The notes beneath the pieces were generated by a model. It saw nothing but the letters and a program-made list of their open reading frames with translations. It was not told the DNA's origin and ran no database searches. From Pseudomonas petrae (lineage in GTDB: Bacteria > Pseudomonadota > Gammaproteobacteria > Pseudomonadales > Pseudomonadaceae): a stretch of 64,000 nt of DNA. Position 1 is the first letter of the stretch. Every line of letters starts with the position of its first letter. The position numbers and the translations under genes were made by a program. This document shows, piece after piece, positions 1-9,922 of the stretch. Location: contig NZ_JAKJXE010000011.1 in NCBI RefSeq assembly GCF_021728295.1, positions 62,001 through 126,000 on the forward strand, given 5' to 3'.

Positions 1-3
1 GCG

Positions 4-816
4 TCACGCCGCAGCGTTGTTGGCAGCGGGCGCGCGATGGTAGGCAAGCCAGATCAGCACCAGGCCGCCAATGATCATCGGCAGGCTGAGGATCTGCCCC
101 ATGGTGACCCAGCCCCAGGCCAGATAACCCAGCTGGGCGTCCGGCACGCGGACGAACTCCACCACGAAGCGGAAGATGCCGTAGAACAGCGCGAACATGC
201 CGGAAACGGCCATGGTCGGACGCGGCTTGCGGGAGAACAAATAGAGAATGACGAACAGTGCCACGCCTTCCAGCGCGAACTGGTAGAGCTGTGACGGATG
301 GCGCGGCAGTTGCGCAGGATCGCTGTAGGGCGGGAACACCATGGCCCAGGGCAGATCAGTCGGTTTGCCCCACAGTTCGGCGTTGATGAAGTTACCGATG
401 CGCCCGGCACCCAGACCAATCGGCACCATGGGCGCGATGAAGTCCATGAGCTGGAAGAACGACTTGCCGTTGCGCTTGCCGAACCAGTACGTCGCGATCA
501 TCACGCCGATGATGCCGCCGTGGAACGCCATGCCGCCCTTCCACACTTCAAAGATCAGCAGCGGGTTGGCGATGTAGTTGGGCAGATCGTAGAACAGCAC
601 GTAGCCGAGACGCCCACCGACGATGACGCCCATGGCGACCCAGAAAATCATGTCCGAGAGCTTTTCTTTGGTCCACGTCGGGTCAAAGCGATTCAGGCGA
701 CGGGATGCCAGGTACCAGGCACTGCCGATACCGACCAGATACATCAGGCCGTACCAGTGAATTTGCAGCGGACCGATGGCCACGGCTACCGGGTCAATCT
801 GCGGGTAAGGCAGCAT
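4..816 (-). CDS. lgt: Prolipoprotein diacylglyceryl transferase
   Basis: Inner-membrane enzyme that moves diacylglycerol from phosphatidylglycerol onto the lipobox cysteine of prolipoproteins, the first step of lipoprotein maturation. The 270-residue protein has about seven hydrophobic segments and the Lgt signature [13 protein letters not shown], plus the conserved GGMAFHGG segment. Length is normal for the family. It begins with an ATG at 816 and ends three bases inside the window edge, so it is complete. In Pseudomonas thyA usually follows, but that would lie outside the window. A divergent gap separates it from the NRDE-family gene. Confidence 0.97.
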   Translation of the reverse strand: MLPYPQIDPVAVAIGPLQIHWYGLMYLVGIGSAWYLASRRLNRFDPTWTKEKLSDMIFWVAMGVIVGGRLGYVLFYDLPNYIANPLLIFEVWKGGMAFHGGIIGVMIATYWFGKRNGKSFFQLMDFIAPMVPIGLGAGRIGNFINAELWGKPTDLPWAMVFPPYSDPAQLPRHPSQLYQFALEGVALFVILYLFSRKPRPTMAVSGMFALFYGIFRFVVEFVRVPDAQLGYLAWGWVTMGQILSLPMIIGGLVLIWLAYHRAPAANNAAA

Positions 817-1082
817 TGCGACTCCTTGAAATAGAAGCGCTCATTGAGCGACGAAGCGGAACTATGCGGCGGCGGCAGCAGGTAGTGCCACCCAATAATG
901 ATGAAATCTGGTGCAAGAGCGACCGCGTTGCTAAACCCGCACACCGACGATGTCGCCACGCCTGACGCGGACATCTCTCAAAAACAGTGCGGCATGTTAC
1001 CGGACCGCGCCGATCCGCTCTAGCCGCGTGCGATGGATGTCGGCGTGCGGGGTGGGTAAAGTGGCGCAAAAAGGAGTCATCC
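817..1082. other. Divergent intergenic region
   Basis: This 266-base gap between the divergent lgt and NRDE genes must hold both promoters. I see no gene or strong repeat in it. A clear AGGAG ribosome site lies just ahead of 1083. Confidence 0.5.
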
Positions 1083-1841
1083 ATGTGCCTTATCGTCTTC
1101 GCCTGGCGGCCGTCGCACCCTCAGCCGCTGGTTCTGGCGGCCAATCGTGACGAGTTCTACGCGCGCCCTACTCTGCCGCTGGCACAGTGGGAAGACGCGC
1201 CACAGATTTACGCCGGGCGCGATCTTGAGGCGGGCGGGACGTGGCTGGGGGTTAATGCTGATGGACGTTTTGCTGCTCTCACCAATATCCGCGAGCCGGG
1301 TAAAACGCCTGGCCGCCGCTCACGGGGCGAACTGGTTGCTGGCTTCTTGAGCAAAGAGTCACCCCACGATGTATCGATTGACGACTATTTGCGTGAAATT
1401 GCTGCGCGATCGGAGGAGTACGGGGGGTTCAATTTGCTGTTGGGTGATCGTCAGCAGTTGCACTTCCTCAATGCGAACGACCCGACACCCCGCCGCCTGG
1501 AAGCAGGCGTTTACGGAGTGTCCAACGCCGGACTCGACACGCCGTGGCCGAAGCTGGTGAAAGCCAAAGCCGCCCTGTCCGAACAACTGCACAATCCTGA
1601 TCCCGAAGCGCTGTTTGGCTTTCTCATCGATCACGCGCCTGCGCCTGATGCCGAACTGCCGAACACCGGCGTTGGGCTGGCGACGGAGAAATTGCTGTCG
1701 AGCGTGTTCATCGCCAGTCCCAATTACGGCACGCGGGCGAGCACGGTGTTGCTGGTTAATGCAGACGGCAGCCGGCGCCTGATCGAGCGCAGCTTTGGGC
1801 CGTATGGCGGGAGATTGGGAGAGGTGGACCTGCAGGTTTAG
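1083..1841 (+). CDS. NRDE (TANGO2-like) family protein
   Basis: A 252-residue protein of the NRDE/TANGO2 family (DUF833). The sequence starts MCLIVFAW, with a cysteine at position 2 that could become the N-terminal residue, as in Ntn-hydrolase folds, and carries the name-giving NRDE motif at residues 21-24. An in-frame start exists upstream at 987, but ATG 1083 has an AGGAG site and gives the family N-terminus. The biochemical role of bacterial members is not established. Eukaryotic TANGO2 has been linked to haem and lipid handling, which should not be assumed here. It is a single gene, with a REPIN just after its stop. Confidence 0.88.
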   Translation: MCLIVFAWRPSHPQPLVLAANRDEFYARPTLPLAQWEDAPQIYAGRDLEAGGTWLGVNADGRFAALTNIREPGKTPGRRSRGELVAGFLSKESPHDVSIDDYLREIAARSEEYGGFNLLLGDRQQLHFLNANDPTPRRLEAGVYGVSNAGLDTPWPKLVKAKAALSEQLHNPDPEALFGFLIDHAPAPDAELPNTGVGLATEKLLSSVFIASPNYGTRASTVLLVNADGSRRLIERSFGPYGGRLGEVDLQV

Positions 1842-1858
1842 CCTGCATCAGGGTTTTA

Positions 1859-1951
1859 GTGGGACCGGCTTTAGCCGGGAAAGCGTCTTGTGTCACACCC
1901 AACATCTTAGGGTGTTCAAGCCGGCCTCTTCCCGGCTAAAGCCGGTCCCAC
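1859..1951. repeat. REPIN, GTGGGACCGGC type
   Basis: Two inverted copies of the roughly 23-bp REP core GTGGGACCGGCTTTAGCCGG, pointing at each other about 45 bp apart, sit between the NRDE gene and ptsP. This is the same family as the two tandem arrays near 21 and 43 kb. Confidence 0.9.
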
Positions 1952-1974
1952 TAAGAGCAGCGCAGCGCCAGCCG

Positions 1975-4254
1975 TCAATGCCCTTTCACAGACCCCGGAT
2001 TGATCATCCGCGACAGGCCCAGATTCCTCAGCGCCAGCTGCAACGAGCTGCTGATCACTTGCGGGTTGTCGTTCTTCATCAGTTGGGCCAACAGGTCCTT
2101 GGCCATGCTCAGGTTGATCTGACGCAGCATCCACTTCACTTTCGGCAAGTTGGTCGCGTTCATCGACAGGCTGTCGAAACCCATCGCCATCAGCAGCACC
2201 GCCGCCGCAGGATCACCGGCCATTTCGCCGCAGATGCTCACCGGCTTGCCTTCGGCGTGGGCATCGCGCACCACGCTCTGCAAGGCCTGGAGCACGGCCG
2301 GGTGCAAGTAGTCGTACAAATCCGCCACGCGCGGGTTGTTACGGTCGACCGCCAGCAGATACTGGGTCAAGTCGTTGGAACCGACAGACAGGAAATCCAC
2401 CTGACGCGCCAGCTCACGGGTCTGATAGACCGCTGCCGGCACTTCAATCATCACGCCCACCGGCGGCATCGGCACGTCCGTGCCTTCATCGCGCACTTCG
2501 CCCCACGCCCGGTGGATCAGGTGCAGCGCCTCTTCGGTTTCGTGGGTGCCGGAGATCATCGGCAGCAGGATCCGCAGGTTGTTCAGGCCTTCGCTGGCCT
2601 TGAGCATGGCGCGGGTCTGCACCAGGAAGATTTCCGGGTGATCCAGCGTCACGCGAATGCCGCGCCAGCCGAGGAACGGGTTGTCTTCCTTGATCGGGAA
2701 GTACGACAGCGACTTGTCGCCGCCGATGTCCAGCGTTCGCATCGTCACCGGTAACGGGTGAAACGCCGCCAATTGCTCGCGGTAAATGGCGAGCTGTTCC
2801 TTTTCGCTCGGGAACCGCTGCTGAATCATGAACGGCACTTCGGTGCGGTACAGGCCAACGCCTTCCGCGCCCCGCTGTTGCGCGCGGGCCACGTCCGCCA
2901 GCAGCCCGGTGTTGACCCACAGCGGCATGCGGTGGCCGTCGAGGGTCACGCAGGGCAATTCGCGCAGCGCATCGAGGCCTTGGGAGAGCTGACGCTCCTC
3001 CTCGACCACGACGGAATACTGTTTGATCAAAATCTCTGACGGGTTGGTGAAGACCTCGCCGTGGTAGCCGTCGACGATCAGCTGGATACCGTCGACTTTC
3101 GAGTACGGCAGGTCCACCACGCCCATGACCGTGGGAATTCCCATGGCGCGGGCCAGAATGGCGACGTGGGAGTTACCCGAGCCGAGTACCGAAATCAGCC
3201 CCACCAACTTGCCTTCCGGCACCTCGCCGAGCATGGCAGGCGACAGCTCTTCGCTGACCAGAATGGTGTTGTCGGGATAGACCAGTGTTTGCTGACGCGC
3301 TTCCTGAAGGTACGCGAGCAGGCGGCGACCGAGGTCTTTAACGTCCGATGCGCGCTCACGCAGGTAGGCGTCGTCCATCAGCTCGAAGCGTTTAACGTGC
3401 TCGTTGACCACCGAGCGCAATGCGCCCTGGGCCCACTGGCCGGTCTTGATGACGTTGGTGACTTCACTGCCCAGCGACGCATCGTCGAGCATCATCAAGT
3501 AAACATCGAACAACGCGCGCTCTTCAGGACGCAATTGCGTCGCCAACTTCGCCGAAAGCGTGCGCATGTCGTTGCGCACGCCTTCAAGCGCAGTCTGGAA
3601 CAGTTTAAGTTCAGCGGTGATATCAGAGACAGTTTTGTCGGGGACGACTTCGAGGTCGGCCGGCGGCAACATGACCAGCGCGGTACCGACGGCTGCACCC
3701 GGCGAGCCTGGCACACCGACGAAGCGGGCTTCCTGAATGCCCTTGCCCTGCCGGCCCAGCCCTCGAATGGAGCCAGTAGCCTCTGCGTGAGCGATAACGC
3801 CCGCGAGCTGCGCGCTCATCGTCACAAGGAAGGCTTCTTCGCCCTCGTCGAACTGACGGCGCTCCTTTTGCTGGATGACCAATACGCCCACAACCCTGCG
3901 GTGGTGGATGATCGGCGCACCGAGGAAGGACGCGTAGCGCTCTTCGCCGGTTTCAGCAAAGTAGCGATAGCGGGGGTGATCAGCGGCGTTTTCGAGGTTA
4001 AGCGGTTCTTCACGCGTACCGACCAGACCCACGAGCCCCTCGTTCGGGGCCATGCTGACTTTGCCGATGGAGCGCTTGTTCAGGCCTTCGGTGGCCATCA
4101 GCACGAAGCGGTTCGTTTCGGTGTCGAGCAGATAGACCGAGCACACCTGGCTGCTCATGGCCTCTTTTACGCGCAACACAATAATGCCCAACGCCGCCTT
4201 GAGATCCTTGGCGGAGTTAACTTCCTGGACGATCTTGCGCAGCGTATTGAGCAT
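1975..4254 (-). CDS. ptsP: Phosphoenolpyruvate-protein phosphotransferase, nitrogen PTS (EI-Ntr)
   Basis: First enzyme of the nitrogen-related PTS. It autophosphorylates from PEP and passes phosphate to NPr and then EIIA-Ntr, linking carbon/nitrogen state to potassium and stress responses. The 759-residue protein has an N-terminal GAF domain (about residues 17-160), an EI N-terminal region, the swivelling phosphohistidine segment GSGNSHVAILARAMG with the active His at about 363, and a C-terminal PEP-binding barrel with SICGEMAGDP. This is the EI-Ntr architecture rather than that of sugar EI, which lacks GAF. It lies 21 bases after rppH, the usual rppH-ptsP operon of Pseudomonas. Confidence 0.97.
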   Translation of the reverse strand: MLNTLRKIVQEVNSAKDLKAALGIIVLRVKEAMSSQVCSVYLLDTETNRFVLMATEGLNKRSIGKVSMAPNEGLVGLVGTREEPLNLENAADHPRYRYFAETGEERYASFLGAPIIHHRRVVGVLVIQQKERRQFDEGEEAFLVTMSAQLAGVIAHAEATGSIRGLGRQGKGIQEARFVGVPGSPGAAVGTALVMLPPADLEVVPDKTVSDITAELKLFQTALEGVRNDMRTLSAKLATQLRPEERALFDVYLMMLDDASLGSEVTNVIKTGQWAQGALRSVVNEHVKRFELMDDAYLRERASDVKDLGRRLLAYLQEARQQTLVYPDNTILVSEELSPAMLGEVPEGKLVGLISVLGSGNSHVAILARAMGIPTVMGVVDLPYSKVDGIQLIVDGYHGEVFTNPSEILIKQYSVVVEEERQLSQGLDALRELPCVTLDGHRMPLWVNTGLLADVARAQQRGAEGVGLYRTEVPFMIQQRFPSEKEQLAIYREQLAAFHPLPVTMRTLDIGGDKSLSYFPIKEDNPFLGWRGIRVTLDHPEIFLVQTRAMLKASEGLNNLRILLPMISGTHETEEALHLIHRAWGEVRDEGTDVPMPPVGVMIEVPAAVYQTRELARQVDFLSVGSNDLTQYLLAVDRNNPRVADLYDYLHPAVLQALQSVVRDAHAEGKPVSICGEMAGDPAAAVLLMAMGFDSLSMNATNLPKVKWMLRQINLSMAKDLLAQLMKNDNPQVISSSLQLALRNLGLSRMINPGSVKGH

Positions 4255-4275
4255 GGCTCGGGGTCGAACTCCGTG

Positions 4276-4755
4276 TCAGTCGCGCGCCAACAGGCGCGGG
4301 GCAAGCTCTTTGAGTGCGCGGCGATATACCTCGCGCTTGAATGTCACCACCTGGCCCAACGGGTACCAATAACTGACCCAACGCCAGCCATCGAACTCCG
4401 GTTTGCCGGTCAAATCCATCCGCACCCGCTGCTCGTTGGAGATCAGGCGCAGGAGAAACCATTTTTGCTTCTGGCCGATGCACAGCGGCTGGCTGTGGGT
4501 ACGGACCAATCGTTGCGGCAGACGATAGCGCAACCAACCCCGGGTGCAGGCAAGAATTTCAACATCATGCCGTTCCAGCCCGACTTCTTCATTCAATTCA
4601 CGGTAAAGCGCGTCTTCCGGCGTCTCCTGAGGGTTGATACCCCCCTGCGGAAACTGCCAGGCATCTTGATTGATGCGCCGAGCCCATAAGACCTGGCCAG
4701 CATCATTTGTCAGAATTATCCCGACATTAGGGCGAAAACCATCGGGGTCGATCAC
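4276..4755 (-). CDS. rppH: RNA pyrophosphohydrolase, Nudix family
   Basis: Removes pyrophosphate from the 5' triphosphate end of mRNA, which triggers RNase E-dependent decay. The Nudix box is complete ([20 protein letters not shown] followed by VGL). The start chosen is GTG at 4755, preceded by GAGGT at good spacing, which gives the family N-terminus (M)[11 protein letters not shown] and 159 residues, normal for the family. The longer frame from 4815 adds 20 residues not seen in RppH. Its promoter should lie in the 166-base divergent gap shared with the HAD phosphatase. The stop is 21 bases before ptsP. Confidence 0.95.
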   Translation of the reverse strand: MIDPDGFRPNVGIILTNDAGQVLWARRINQDAWQFPQGGINPQETPEDALYRELNEEVGLERHDVEILACTRGWLRYRLPQRLVRTHSQPLCIGQKQKWFLLRLISNEQRVRMDLTGKPEFDGWRWVSYWYPLGQVVTFKREVYRRALKELAPRLLARD

Positions 4756-4921
4756 GGCTACAACCTCGCAAACGCATGTCGGCGCATTGTTCCACAAAGA
4801 TCGTGAAGGCAGCAACGAGGCTGGGACAGCTTATCGTGACAACTGCATTAATAGATGCGATCTCTCGGGCAAACCTCGTATTCTTGTGCTCTTTTTTCTG
4901 ATATTTCAGCGAGTAAAGCCC

Positions 4922-5578
4922 ATGCGCCTGGCCCTGTTCGACCTCGACAACACCCTTCTCGGCGGCGACAGCGACCACGCCTGGGGCGATTACCTGTGCG
5001 AGCGCGGCATCCTGGACGGCGCTGCCTACAAGGCACGCAACGATGCTTTCTATCAGGACTATCTGGCCGGCACGCTGAACCTGACCGACTACCTGAATTT
5101 CAGCCTGGAGATTCTGGGCCGCACTGACACGGCGCAGCTCGACGAATGGCATCGGGAATTCATGCGCGACTGCATCGAGCCGTTGATCTTGCCGAAGGCC
5201 TTGGCCCTCATCGCCAAACACCGCGACGCTGGCGACAAGCTGGTGGTGATCACGGCGACCAACCGTTTCGTCACGGCGCCGATCGTGGCCCGGCTGGGCA
5301 TCGACACGTTGCTGGCGACCGAGTGCGAAATCGTCGATGGCCGCTACACCGGGCGCACCACTGATGTGCCGTGCTTCCGCGAGGGCAAGGTGACCCGCCT
5401 GAATCGCTGGATCGAAGAGAACGGCTTCAACCTGGACGACAGCTGGTTCTACAGCGATTCGATGAACGATTTACCGCTGCTGGAGCAGGTGGCTAATCCG
5501 GTCGCGGTCGATCCTGATGAAAAGCTGCGCGCCGAGGCCACCCGTCGCGGCTGGCCGGTGATTTCACTGCGCGACTGA
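4922..5578 (+). CDS. HAD-IB family hydrolase (SerB-like phosphatase)
   Basis: A 218-residue haloacid-dehalogenase phosphatase of subfamily IB. Visible motifs are the nucleophile loop DLDNT at residues 7-11, motif II VITATN, and the Mg-binding [11 protein letters not shown] motif near the C-terminus. Members include phosphoserine phosphatase-like and histidinol-phosphate phosphatase enzymes. Gamma-proteobacteria with a short HisB need a separate histidinol phosphatase, so this gene is a candidate, but nothing in the sequence fixes its substrate. ATG 4922 opens directly into the catalytic motif. The ribosome site is weak. Divergent from rppH. Confidence 0.9.
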   Translation: MRLALFDLDNTLLGGDSDHAWGDYLCERGILDGAAYKARNDAFYQDYLAGTLNLTDYLNFSLEILGRTDTAQLDEWHREFMRDCIEPLILPKALALIAKHRDAGDKLVVITATNRFVTAPIVARLGIDTLLATECEIVDGRYTGRTTDVPCFREGKVTRLNRWIEENGFNLDDSWFYSDSMNDLPLLEQVANPVAVDPDEKLRAEATRRGWPVISLRD

Positions 5579-5584
5579 AAACCC

Positions 5585-5646
5585 TTCGCGGGTAAGCTCA
5601 TTTCTACAAGTCACCGCAGCCTCTGTAGGAGCGCGCTTGCCCGCGA
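5585..5646. repeat. Degenerate REP pair, GCGCGCTTGCCCGCG type
   Basis: A clean core GTAGGAGCGCGCTTGCCCGC (from 5625) is preceded by a decayed inverted copy (TTCGCGGGTAAGCTC... from 5585). The two copies face away from each other, unlike the head-to-head pairs elsewhere in the window. Confidence 0.65.
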
Positions 5647-5706
5647 AAAAATGGATCAGGCAAGCCCAATCCATGGTCTGCCTCTGGTGTCACTGGGAAA
5701 TGAGGT

Positions 5707-6135
5707 TCAAACCGGTTTGGCACCCATCAGACCGGCAATCGCCACGAAGCAGACGACGCTGAAGATAGCCAGCGCCAGGGTGAAGCGGGAGTTGCCGACG
5801 ATGAGCGGCCGGCGCAGACGGTTGACCCGCACCGCCAGCCAGGCCCAGCTAAAGGCGCCGAAGAGATACAGCACACTCGCCGCCAGCAGCCAGGTCTGTC
5901 CCAGTGGCCAGCCGGCGTAGTGGACCAGCCACCAACCGCTGATCGGCAGGGTCAGCAGGCACACGCCCATCAGCACCCAGGCGAATGCCCACGGCCGCTG
6001 CATCGCGCGATTTTGCACCGTCGTATCGCCCGCCCGACGGCCGCGCACGATCCACACGATCAGCCCCAGCGCGCAGATGAAGAGCAGCACCGTGCTGACG
6101 ACGTGCAGAATTTTCAGTGCAGCGAAGTGTTCCAT
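5707..6135 (-). CDS. DUF2269-like small integral membrane protein
   Basis: A 142-residue protein with four hydrophobic segments (about residues 5-29, 50-72, 79-99 and 117-138) and almost no soluble part. It resembles DUF2269-type membrane proteins of Pseudomonas, whose role is unknown. Short basic loops such as RGRRAG and RVNRLRRP fit an inner-membrane topology. It stands alone, flanked by REP elements on both sides. The start at 6135 is the only convincing ATG before the first membrane segment. Confidence 0.75.
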   Translation of the reverse strand: MEHFAALKILHVVSTVLLFICALGLIVWIVRGRRAGDTTVQNRAMQRPWAFAWVLMGVCLLTLPISGWWLVHYAGWPLGQTWLLAASVLYLFGAFSWAWLAVRVNRLRRPLIVGNSRFTLALAIFSVVCFVAIAGLMGAKPV

Positions 6136-6208
6136 TGTGTTCGTGTCCCTGTGGCTGGCGGTGTTTGAAGATTAGCAGCCGGCTGCGTGTTGCCGCCGCT
6201 GTTGATCC

Positions 6209-6346
6209 TGTAGGCGCGTGGCTTGCCCCGCGATCTGTCGCGAAGCGGCAGCCCATGGGCGACCTTGCTGTTTCAGTTCGGAGACCGCATGCACCGGGTT
6301 GCTGCAGGTTCCCGGCAGATCGCGGGGCAAGCCGCGCTCCTACAGG
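6209..6346. repeat. REPIN, variant GCGTGGCTTGCCCCGCG type
   Basis: Inverted pair with arms GTAGGCGCGTGGCTTGCCCC and its complement CGGGGCAAGCCGCGCTCCTA, about 90 bp apart. The core differs from the common GCGCGCTTGCCCGCG family by CC in place of C and a TGG insertion, so this looks like a subfamily. Confidence 0.75.
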
Positions 6347-6390
6347 TCCGGGCATGAACCGCTGAAGTCAGCAGTGTCAGTCTTCGGAGC

Positions 6391-7905
6391 TCACCCCAAA
6401 AAAAGCTTGTACGCCGGGTTCTTGGTTTCATCCCAATACGGGTACCCAATCTCTGCCAACGCCTGCGGCACCAGATGCCGTTCATCCTCCGGCACCACCA
6501 GGCCTGCCACCACACGCCCGTCTGCCGCGCCATGGTTGCGGTAGTGGAACATCGAAATATTCCATTTCCCGCCCAGCTTGTTGAGGAAGTTGAACAGCGC
6601 ACCCGGACGCTCCGGAAACTCAAACCGCAGCACCACCTCATCGCTGACCCGCTCAGAATGCCCACCGACCATGTGCCGCAGGTGCAGCTTGGCCAGCTCG
6701 TTGTCGGTCAGGTCGAGCACCGGAAAACCCTGCTCCGTCAGGCTCTCGATCAGGGCTTTGCGCGGGTCTGTGTCGGGGTGGGTCTGCACGCCGACGAAGA
6801 TGTGTGCCTCGCGGTCGGTGTGGTAGCGGTAATTGAATTCGGTGATCTGCCGTTTGCCGATGGCCTCGCAGAAGGCTTTGAAGCTGCCCGGCTGTTCCGG
6901 AATGGTCACGGCAATGATCGCCTCGCGGCCTTCGCCCAGCTCAGCGCGTTCGGCGACGTGGCGCAGGCGGTCGAAATTGACGTTGGCGCCAGAATCGATG
7001 GCGACAAACGTCTGCCCGGTGACTTCGTACTGTTCGGTGTACTTCTTGATCCCGGCCACGCCCAGGGCGCCGGATGGCTCGGTGATCGAGCGGGTGTCGT
7101 CGTAGATGTCCTTGATTGCCGCGCAGATTTCATCGGTGCTGACGGTGATCACCTCGTCGACGTAATCCTTGCAGATCTCGAAGGTGTACTGCCCGATCTG
7201 CGCCACCGCCACGCCATCGGCGAACAGCCCTACTTGCTGCAACACCACGCGCTCGCCGTAAGCCATGGCCTGTTGCAGGCAGTTGGAATCGTCCGGCTCG
7301 ACGCCGATGACCTTGATATCCGGGCGCAGGTATTTCACGTACGCCGCAATGCCGGCGATCAGCCCGCCGCCACCGACTGGGACAAATATCGCGTCCAGCG
7401 GGCCCTGATGCTGACGCAGGATTTCCATCGCCACCGTGCCTTGCCCGGCAATGGTGTCAGGGTCGTCGTAAGGGTGGACGTAGACGTAGCCGTGTTCCTC
7501 AACCAGCTTCAGCGAATACGCCAGCGCTTCGGGAAAAGAGTCGCCATGCAGTACGACTTTTCCGCCCCGGGAGCGCACGCCTTCGACCTTGATCTCGGGG
7601 GTGGTCTTCGGCATCACGATGGTCGCCGACACGCCCAGCGTCTTCGCCGCCAGCGCCAGGCCTTGGGCATGATTGCCCGCCGAGGCTGTCACCACGCCCC
7701 GCGCCAGTTCTTCCGGGCTTAGCTGCGCCAGCTTGTTGTACGCGCCGCGGATCTTGAAGGAGAACACCGGCTGCAAGTCTTCGCGCTTGAGCAGCACGTT
7801 GTTGCCCAGGCGCTCGGACAGTCGCCGAGCAGCGTGCAGCGGGGTTTCCACGGCGACGTCATAAACGCGGGAGGTGAGGATCTTTTTGACGTAGTGCTCG
7901 AGCAT
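6391..7905 (-). CDS. ilvA: Threonine ammonia-lyase, biosynthetic
   Basis: PLP enzyme that deaminates threonine to 2-oxobutanoate, the committed step to isoleucine. The 504 residues comprise a catalytic domain (about 1-320) with the PLP lysine at K51 in SFKIRGA, and two C-terminal ACT-like regulatory repeats (about 330-500; e.g. [14 protein letters not shown] and [16 protein letters not shown]) that bind isoleucine/valine in the long biosynthetic form. The short catabolic form lacks them. It is divergent from rpiA with a REPIN in the gap, an arrangement also found in other pseudomonads. Confidence 0.97.
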   Translation of the reverse strand: MLEHYVKKILTSRVYDVAVETPLHAARRLSERLGNNVLLKREDLQPVFSFKIRGAYNKLAQLSPEELARGVVTASAGNHAQGLALAAKTLGVSATIVMPKTTPEIKVEGVRSRGGKVVLHGDSFPEALAYSLKLVEEHGYVYVHPYDDPDTIAGQGTVAMEILRQHQGPLDAIFVPVGGGGLIAGIAAYVKYLRPDIKVIGVEPDDSNCLQQAMAYGERVVLQQVGLFADGVAVAQIGQYTFEICKDYVDEVITVSTDEICAAIKDIYDDTRSITEPSGALGVAGIKKYTEQYEVTGQTFVAIDSGANVNFDRLRHVAERAELGEGREAIIAVTIPEQPGSFKAFCEAIGKRQITEFNYRYHTDREAHIFVGVQTHPDTDPRKALIESLTEQGFPVLDLTDNELAKLHLRHMVGGHSERVSDEVVLRFEFPERPGALFNFLNKLGGKWNISMFHYRNHGAADGRVVAGLVVPEDERHLVPQALAEIGYPYWDETKNPAYKLFLG

Positions 7906-8040
7906 CGGGGAAGAATCGCTGGCGAAGGGGCAAGACCCGGAAGTCTACCCCTCGCCCCGGCGCACGACCACATCAAGACTCAGGCTTTGACGACGGCATG
8001 TCGCTATACTGCCGGCCCTCGGACCTATCGCTATTCCCTG

Positions 8041-8128
8041 TCAGAGCGCGCTAGCCCGCGATGGTATTACCGCTGTCACCGATTCGTCGCTGACACACCG
8101 CCTTCGCGGGCAAGCGCGCTCCTACAGG
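8041..8128. repeat. REPIN, GCGCGCTTGCCCGCG type
   Basis: Head-to-head pair of 22-bp cores in the ilvA-rpiA divergent gap. The left copy has one substitution (GCGCGCTAGCCCGCG). The right arm ends 29 bp ahead of the rpiA start, so the element lies between the likely promoters and the coding sequence. Confidence 0.85.
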
Positions 8129-8157
8129 TCGTCATTCTTAACCGGAGCCCACCTCGC

Positions 8158-8829
8158 ATGACCCAGGATCAACTCAAACAGGCCGTTGCCCAGGCCGCTG
8201 TCGATTTCATCCTTCCGAAACTCGACGACAAAAGCGTCGTGGGCGTGGGCACCGGCTCTACCGCCAATTGCTTCATCGACGCCCTGGCCCTGCACAAAGG
8301 CGCGTTCGACGGCGCAGTCGCAAGCTCCGACGCAACGGCTGCGCGCCTCAAGGGCCACGGCATTCCGGTGTATGAGCTGAACACGGTCAGCGATCTGGAG
8401 TTTTACGTCGACGGCGCCGATGAAAGCGACGAGCACCTGAACCTGATCAAAGGCGGCGGCGCAGCCCTGACCCGCGAGAAAATCGTCGCCGCCGTGGCCA
8501 AAACCTTCATCTGCATCGCTGACGCCAGCAAGCTGGTGCCGGTGCTGGGCGCGTTTCCCCTGCCGGTCGAAGTGATCCCGATGGCCCGCAGCCACGTGGC
8601 CCGCGAGCTGGTGAAGCTGGGCGGCGACCCGGTCTACCGCGAGGGCGTGCTGACGGACAACGGCAACATCATCCTCGATGTGCACAACATGAACATCACC
8701 AACCCGGTGGAAGTGGAAGCGCAGATCAATAACATCGTCGGCGTCGTCACCAACGGCCTGTTCGCCGCGCGCCCGGCGGATCTGCTGCTGCTGGGTACAC
8801 AAGAAGGCGTGAAGACCCTCAAGCGTTGA
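8158..8829 (+). CDS. rpiA: Ribose-5-phosphate isomerase A
   Basis: Interconverts ribose 5-phosphate and ribulose 5-phosphate in the non-oxidative pentose phosphate pathway. The 223-residue protein shows the family motifs in order: phosphate loop [21 protein letters not shown], catalytic DGADESD and [14 protein letters not shown] 8158 gives the usual MTQDQLKQ N-terminus. The frame is open further upstream through the REPIN, but that extension is repeat DNA and is not coding. Convergent with the SdiA-regulated-type gene downstream. Confidence 0.97.
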   Translation: MTQDQLKQAVAQAAVDFILPKLDDKSVVGVGTGSTANCFIDALALHKGAFDGAVASSDATAARLKGHGIPVYELNTVSDLEFYVDGADESDEHLNLIKGGGAALTREKIVAAVAKTFICIADASKLVPVLGAFPLPVEVIPMARSHVARELVKLGGDPVYREGVLTDNGNIILDVHNMNITNPVEVEAQINNIVGVVTNGLFAARPADLLLLGTQEGVKTLKR

Positions 8830-8871
8830 TTGTTGCGGGGCAAGGCAAATCCTTGTGGAGATGCCTGGCCC

Positions 8872-9783
8872 TTAGCGCTTCTTGAACGCATAAAACAGGT
8901 TCGGCTCGCTCACGACGTACAACGTGCCGTCGTCCCCCATGGCGATGCCCTCAGCCTGGGGCGCACTTTTGCTCAAGCCCATGCTGCCCTTGGTCAGTGA
9001 CACGTTGGCGACTGGCTTGCCTTCAGTGTCCAGCTCGAGAATCTGCCGTGACTCATCCGACAGCGCCAGCAAATGCCCGCTTCGTTCATCGAATTGCAGG
9101 CTGGAAAGGTCGCGCACGAACAGGCCCGCATCCCGCTGCTTGCTGGATGTCACTTCAAGGATGTTTGGAGAATGGGTTCCCGCGTCAGGAAAGCCGCGCA
9201 CTTCGATGATCTGCACCGGTCGCCGCTCTTTGGCGACGAACAGGCGGCGGCTCTGATTATCGTAGGCCAGGCCTTCGAAGCCATTGTTGCCGCCGGCATC
9301 GATGCCCAGGGTCAGCTGCTCGGCATCGGCGGCGTCGAGGAATGTCGTGTCGTCATCCACATGAACCTTGATCAGCCGCTGACTGTGCTCGTCGCTGATG
9401 ACGTAAATCCCGGAACTGATGTACTCGACCGCTTCGGCATCCCCGAACCCGGCCAGGGGAATTCGTCTGAGAATCCGCCCTTCGAGGCTGAGTTCGACCA
9501 GCTCGGGGTCTTTGTTGGTGACGGTGAAGAGGGTTTTGCGCTGCGGATCGAAGCTGAGCGCCGAGACGTTGTCTTCCAGGCCGTCGATCGCCCGCGCCTC
9601 AATCTCGACCTCATAGGCGTCAAGGCCCAGTGCCTGGGCGTCGCTGGACTGCCAGAACACGTACCAGTTAAACCAGAGCCGCTCGATGACCCGGTATTCG
9701 CGCGCCACGAAAAAGGACGCGGTCAGTATCAACAGGACAACTAACGTGAGCACGACGCTCTGGAATGGGGTGACACGACGCAT
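8872..9783 (-). CDS. SdiA-regulated (YjiK-type) beta-propeller protein, copy 1
   Basis: A 303-residue membrane-anchored protein: one N-terminal hydrophobic segment (about residues 8-25), then a periplasmic domain of the SdiA-regulated/YjiK family, expected to be a six-bladed propeller. Family-like segments include LSALSFDPQRKTLFTVTNKD, EGLAYD, DLSSLQFDERSGHLLALSDE and AEGIAMGDDGTLYVVSEPNL. The role is unknown. It is followed in tandem by a diverged paralogue with the same fold and the same C-terminus (SEPNLFYAFK). Confidence 0.85.
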   Translation of the reverse strand: MRRVTPFQSVVLTLVVLLILTASFFVAREYRVIERLWFNWYVFWQSSDAQALGLDAYEVEIEARAIDGLEDNVSALSFDPQRKTLFTVTNKDPELVELSLEGRILRRIPLAGFGDAEAVEYISSGIYVISDEHSQRLIKVHVDDDTTFLDAADAEQLTLGIDAGGNNGFEGLAYDNQSRRLFVAKERRPVQIIEVRGFPDAGTHSPNILEVTSSKQRDAGLFVRDLSSLQFDERSGHLLALSDESRQILELDTEGKPVANVSLTKGSMGLSKSAPQAEGIAMGDDGTLYVVSEPNLFYAFKKR

Positions 9784-9922
9784 GCAGGGGGCTCGACTTC
9801 AGTGGGGCGGCTTTAATAGCACCGTATTCTGAAGCCAAACTGAAAGCGATGTGACATCTCGTTCGGGCCTTGCGGGGCCTGGACGAGCCCCGGCAGACGA
9901 TCGAGGCGAAGCCAGCCGAGGT

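Noticed and set aside
3061-4689. Long plus-strand open frame opposite ptsP and rppH
   Set aside because: It is the antisense shadow of two clearly recognised genes in GC-rich DNA, rich in His/Arg/Gln with no motif or ribosome site.
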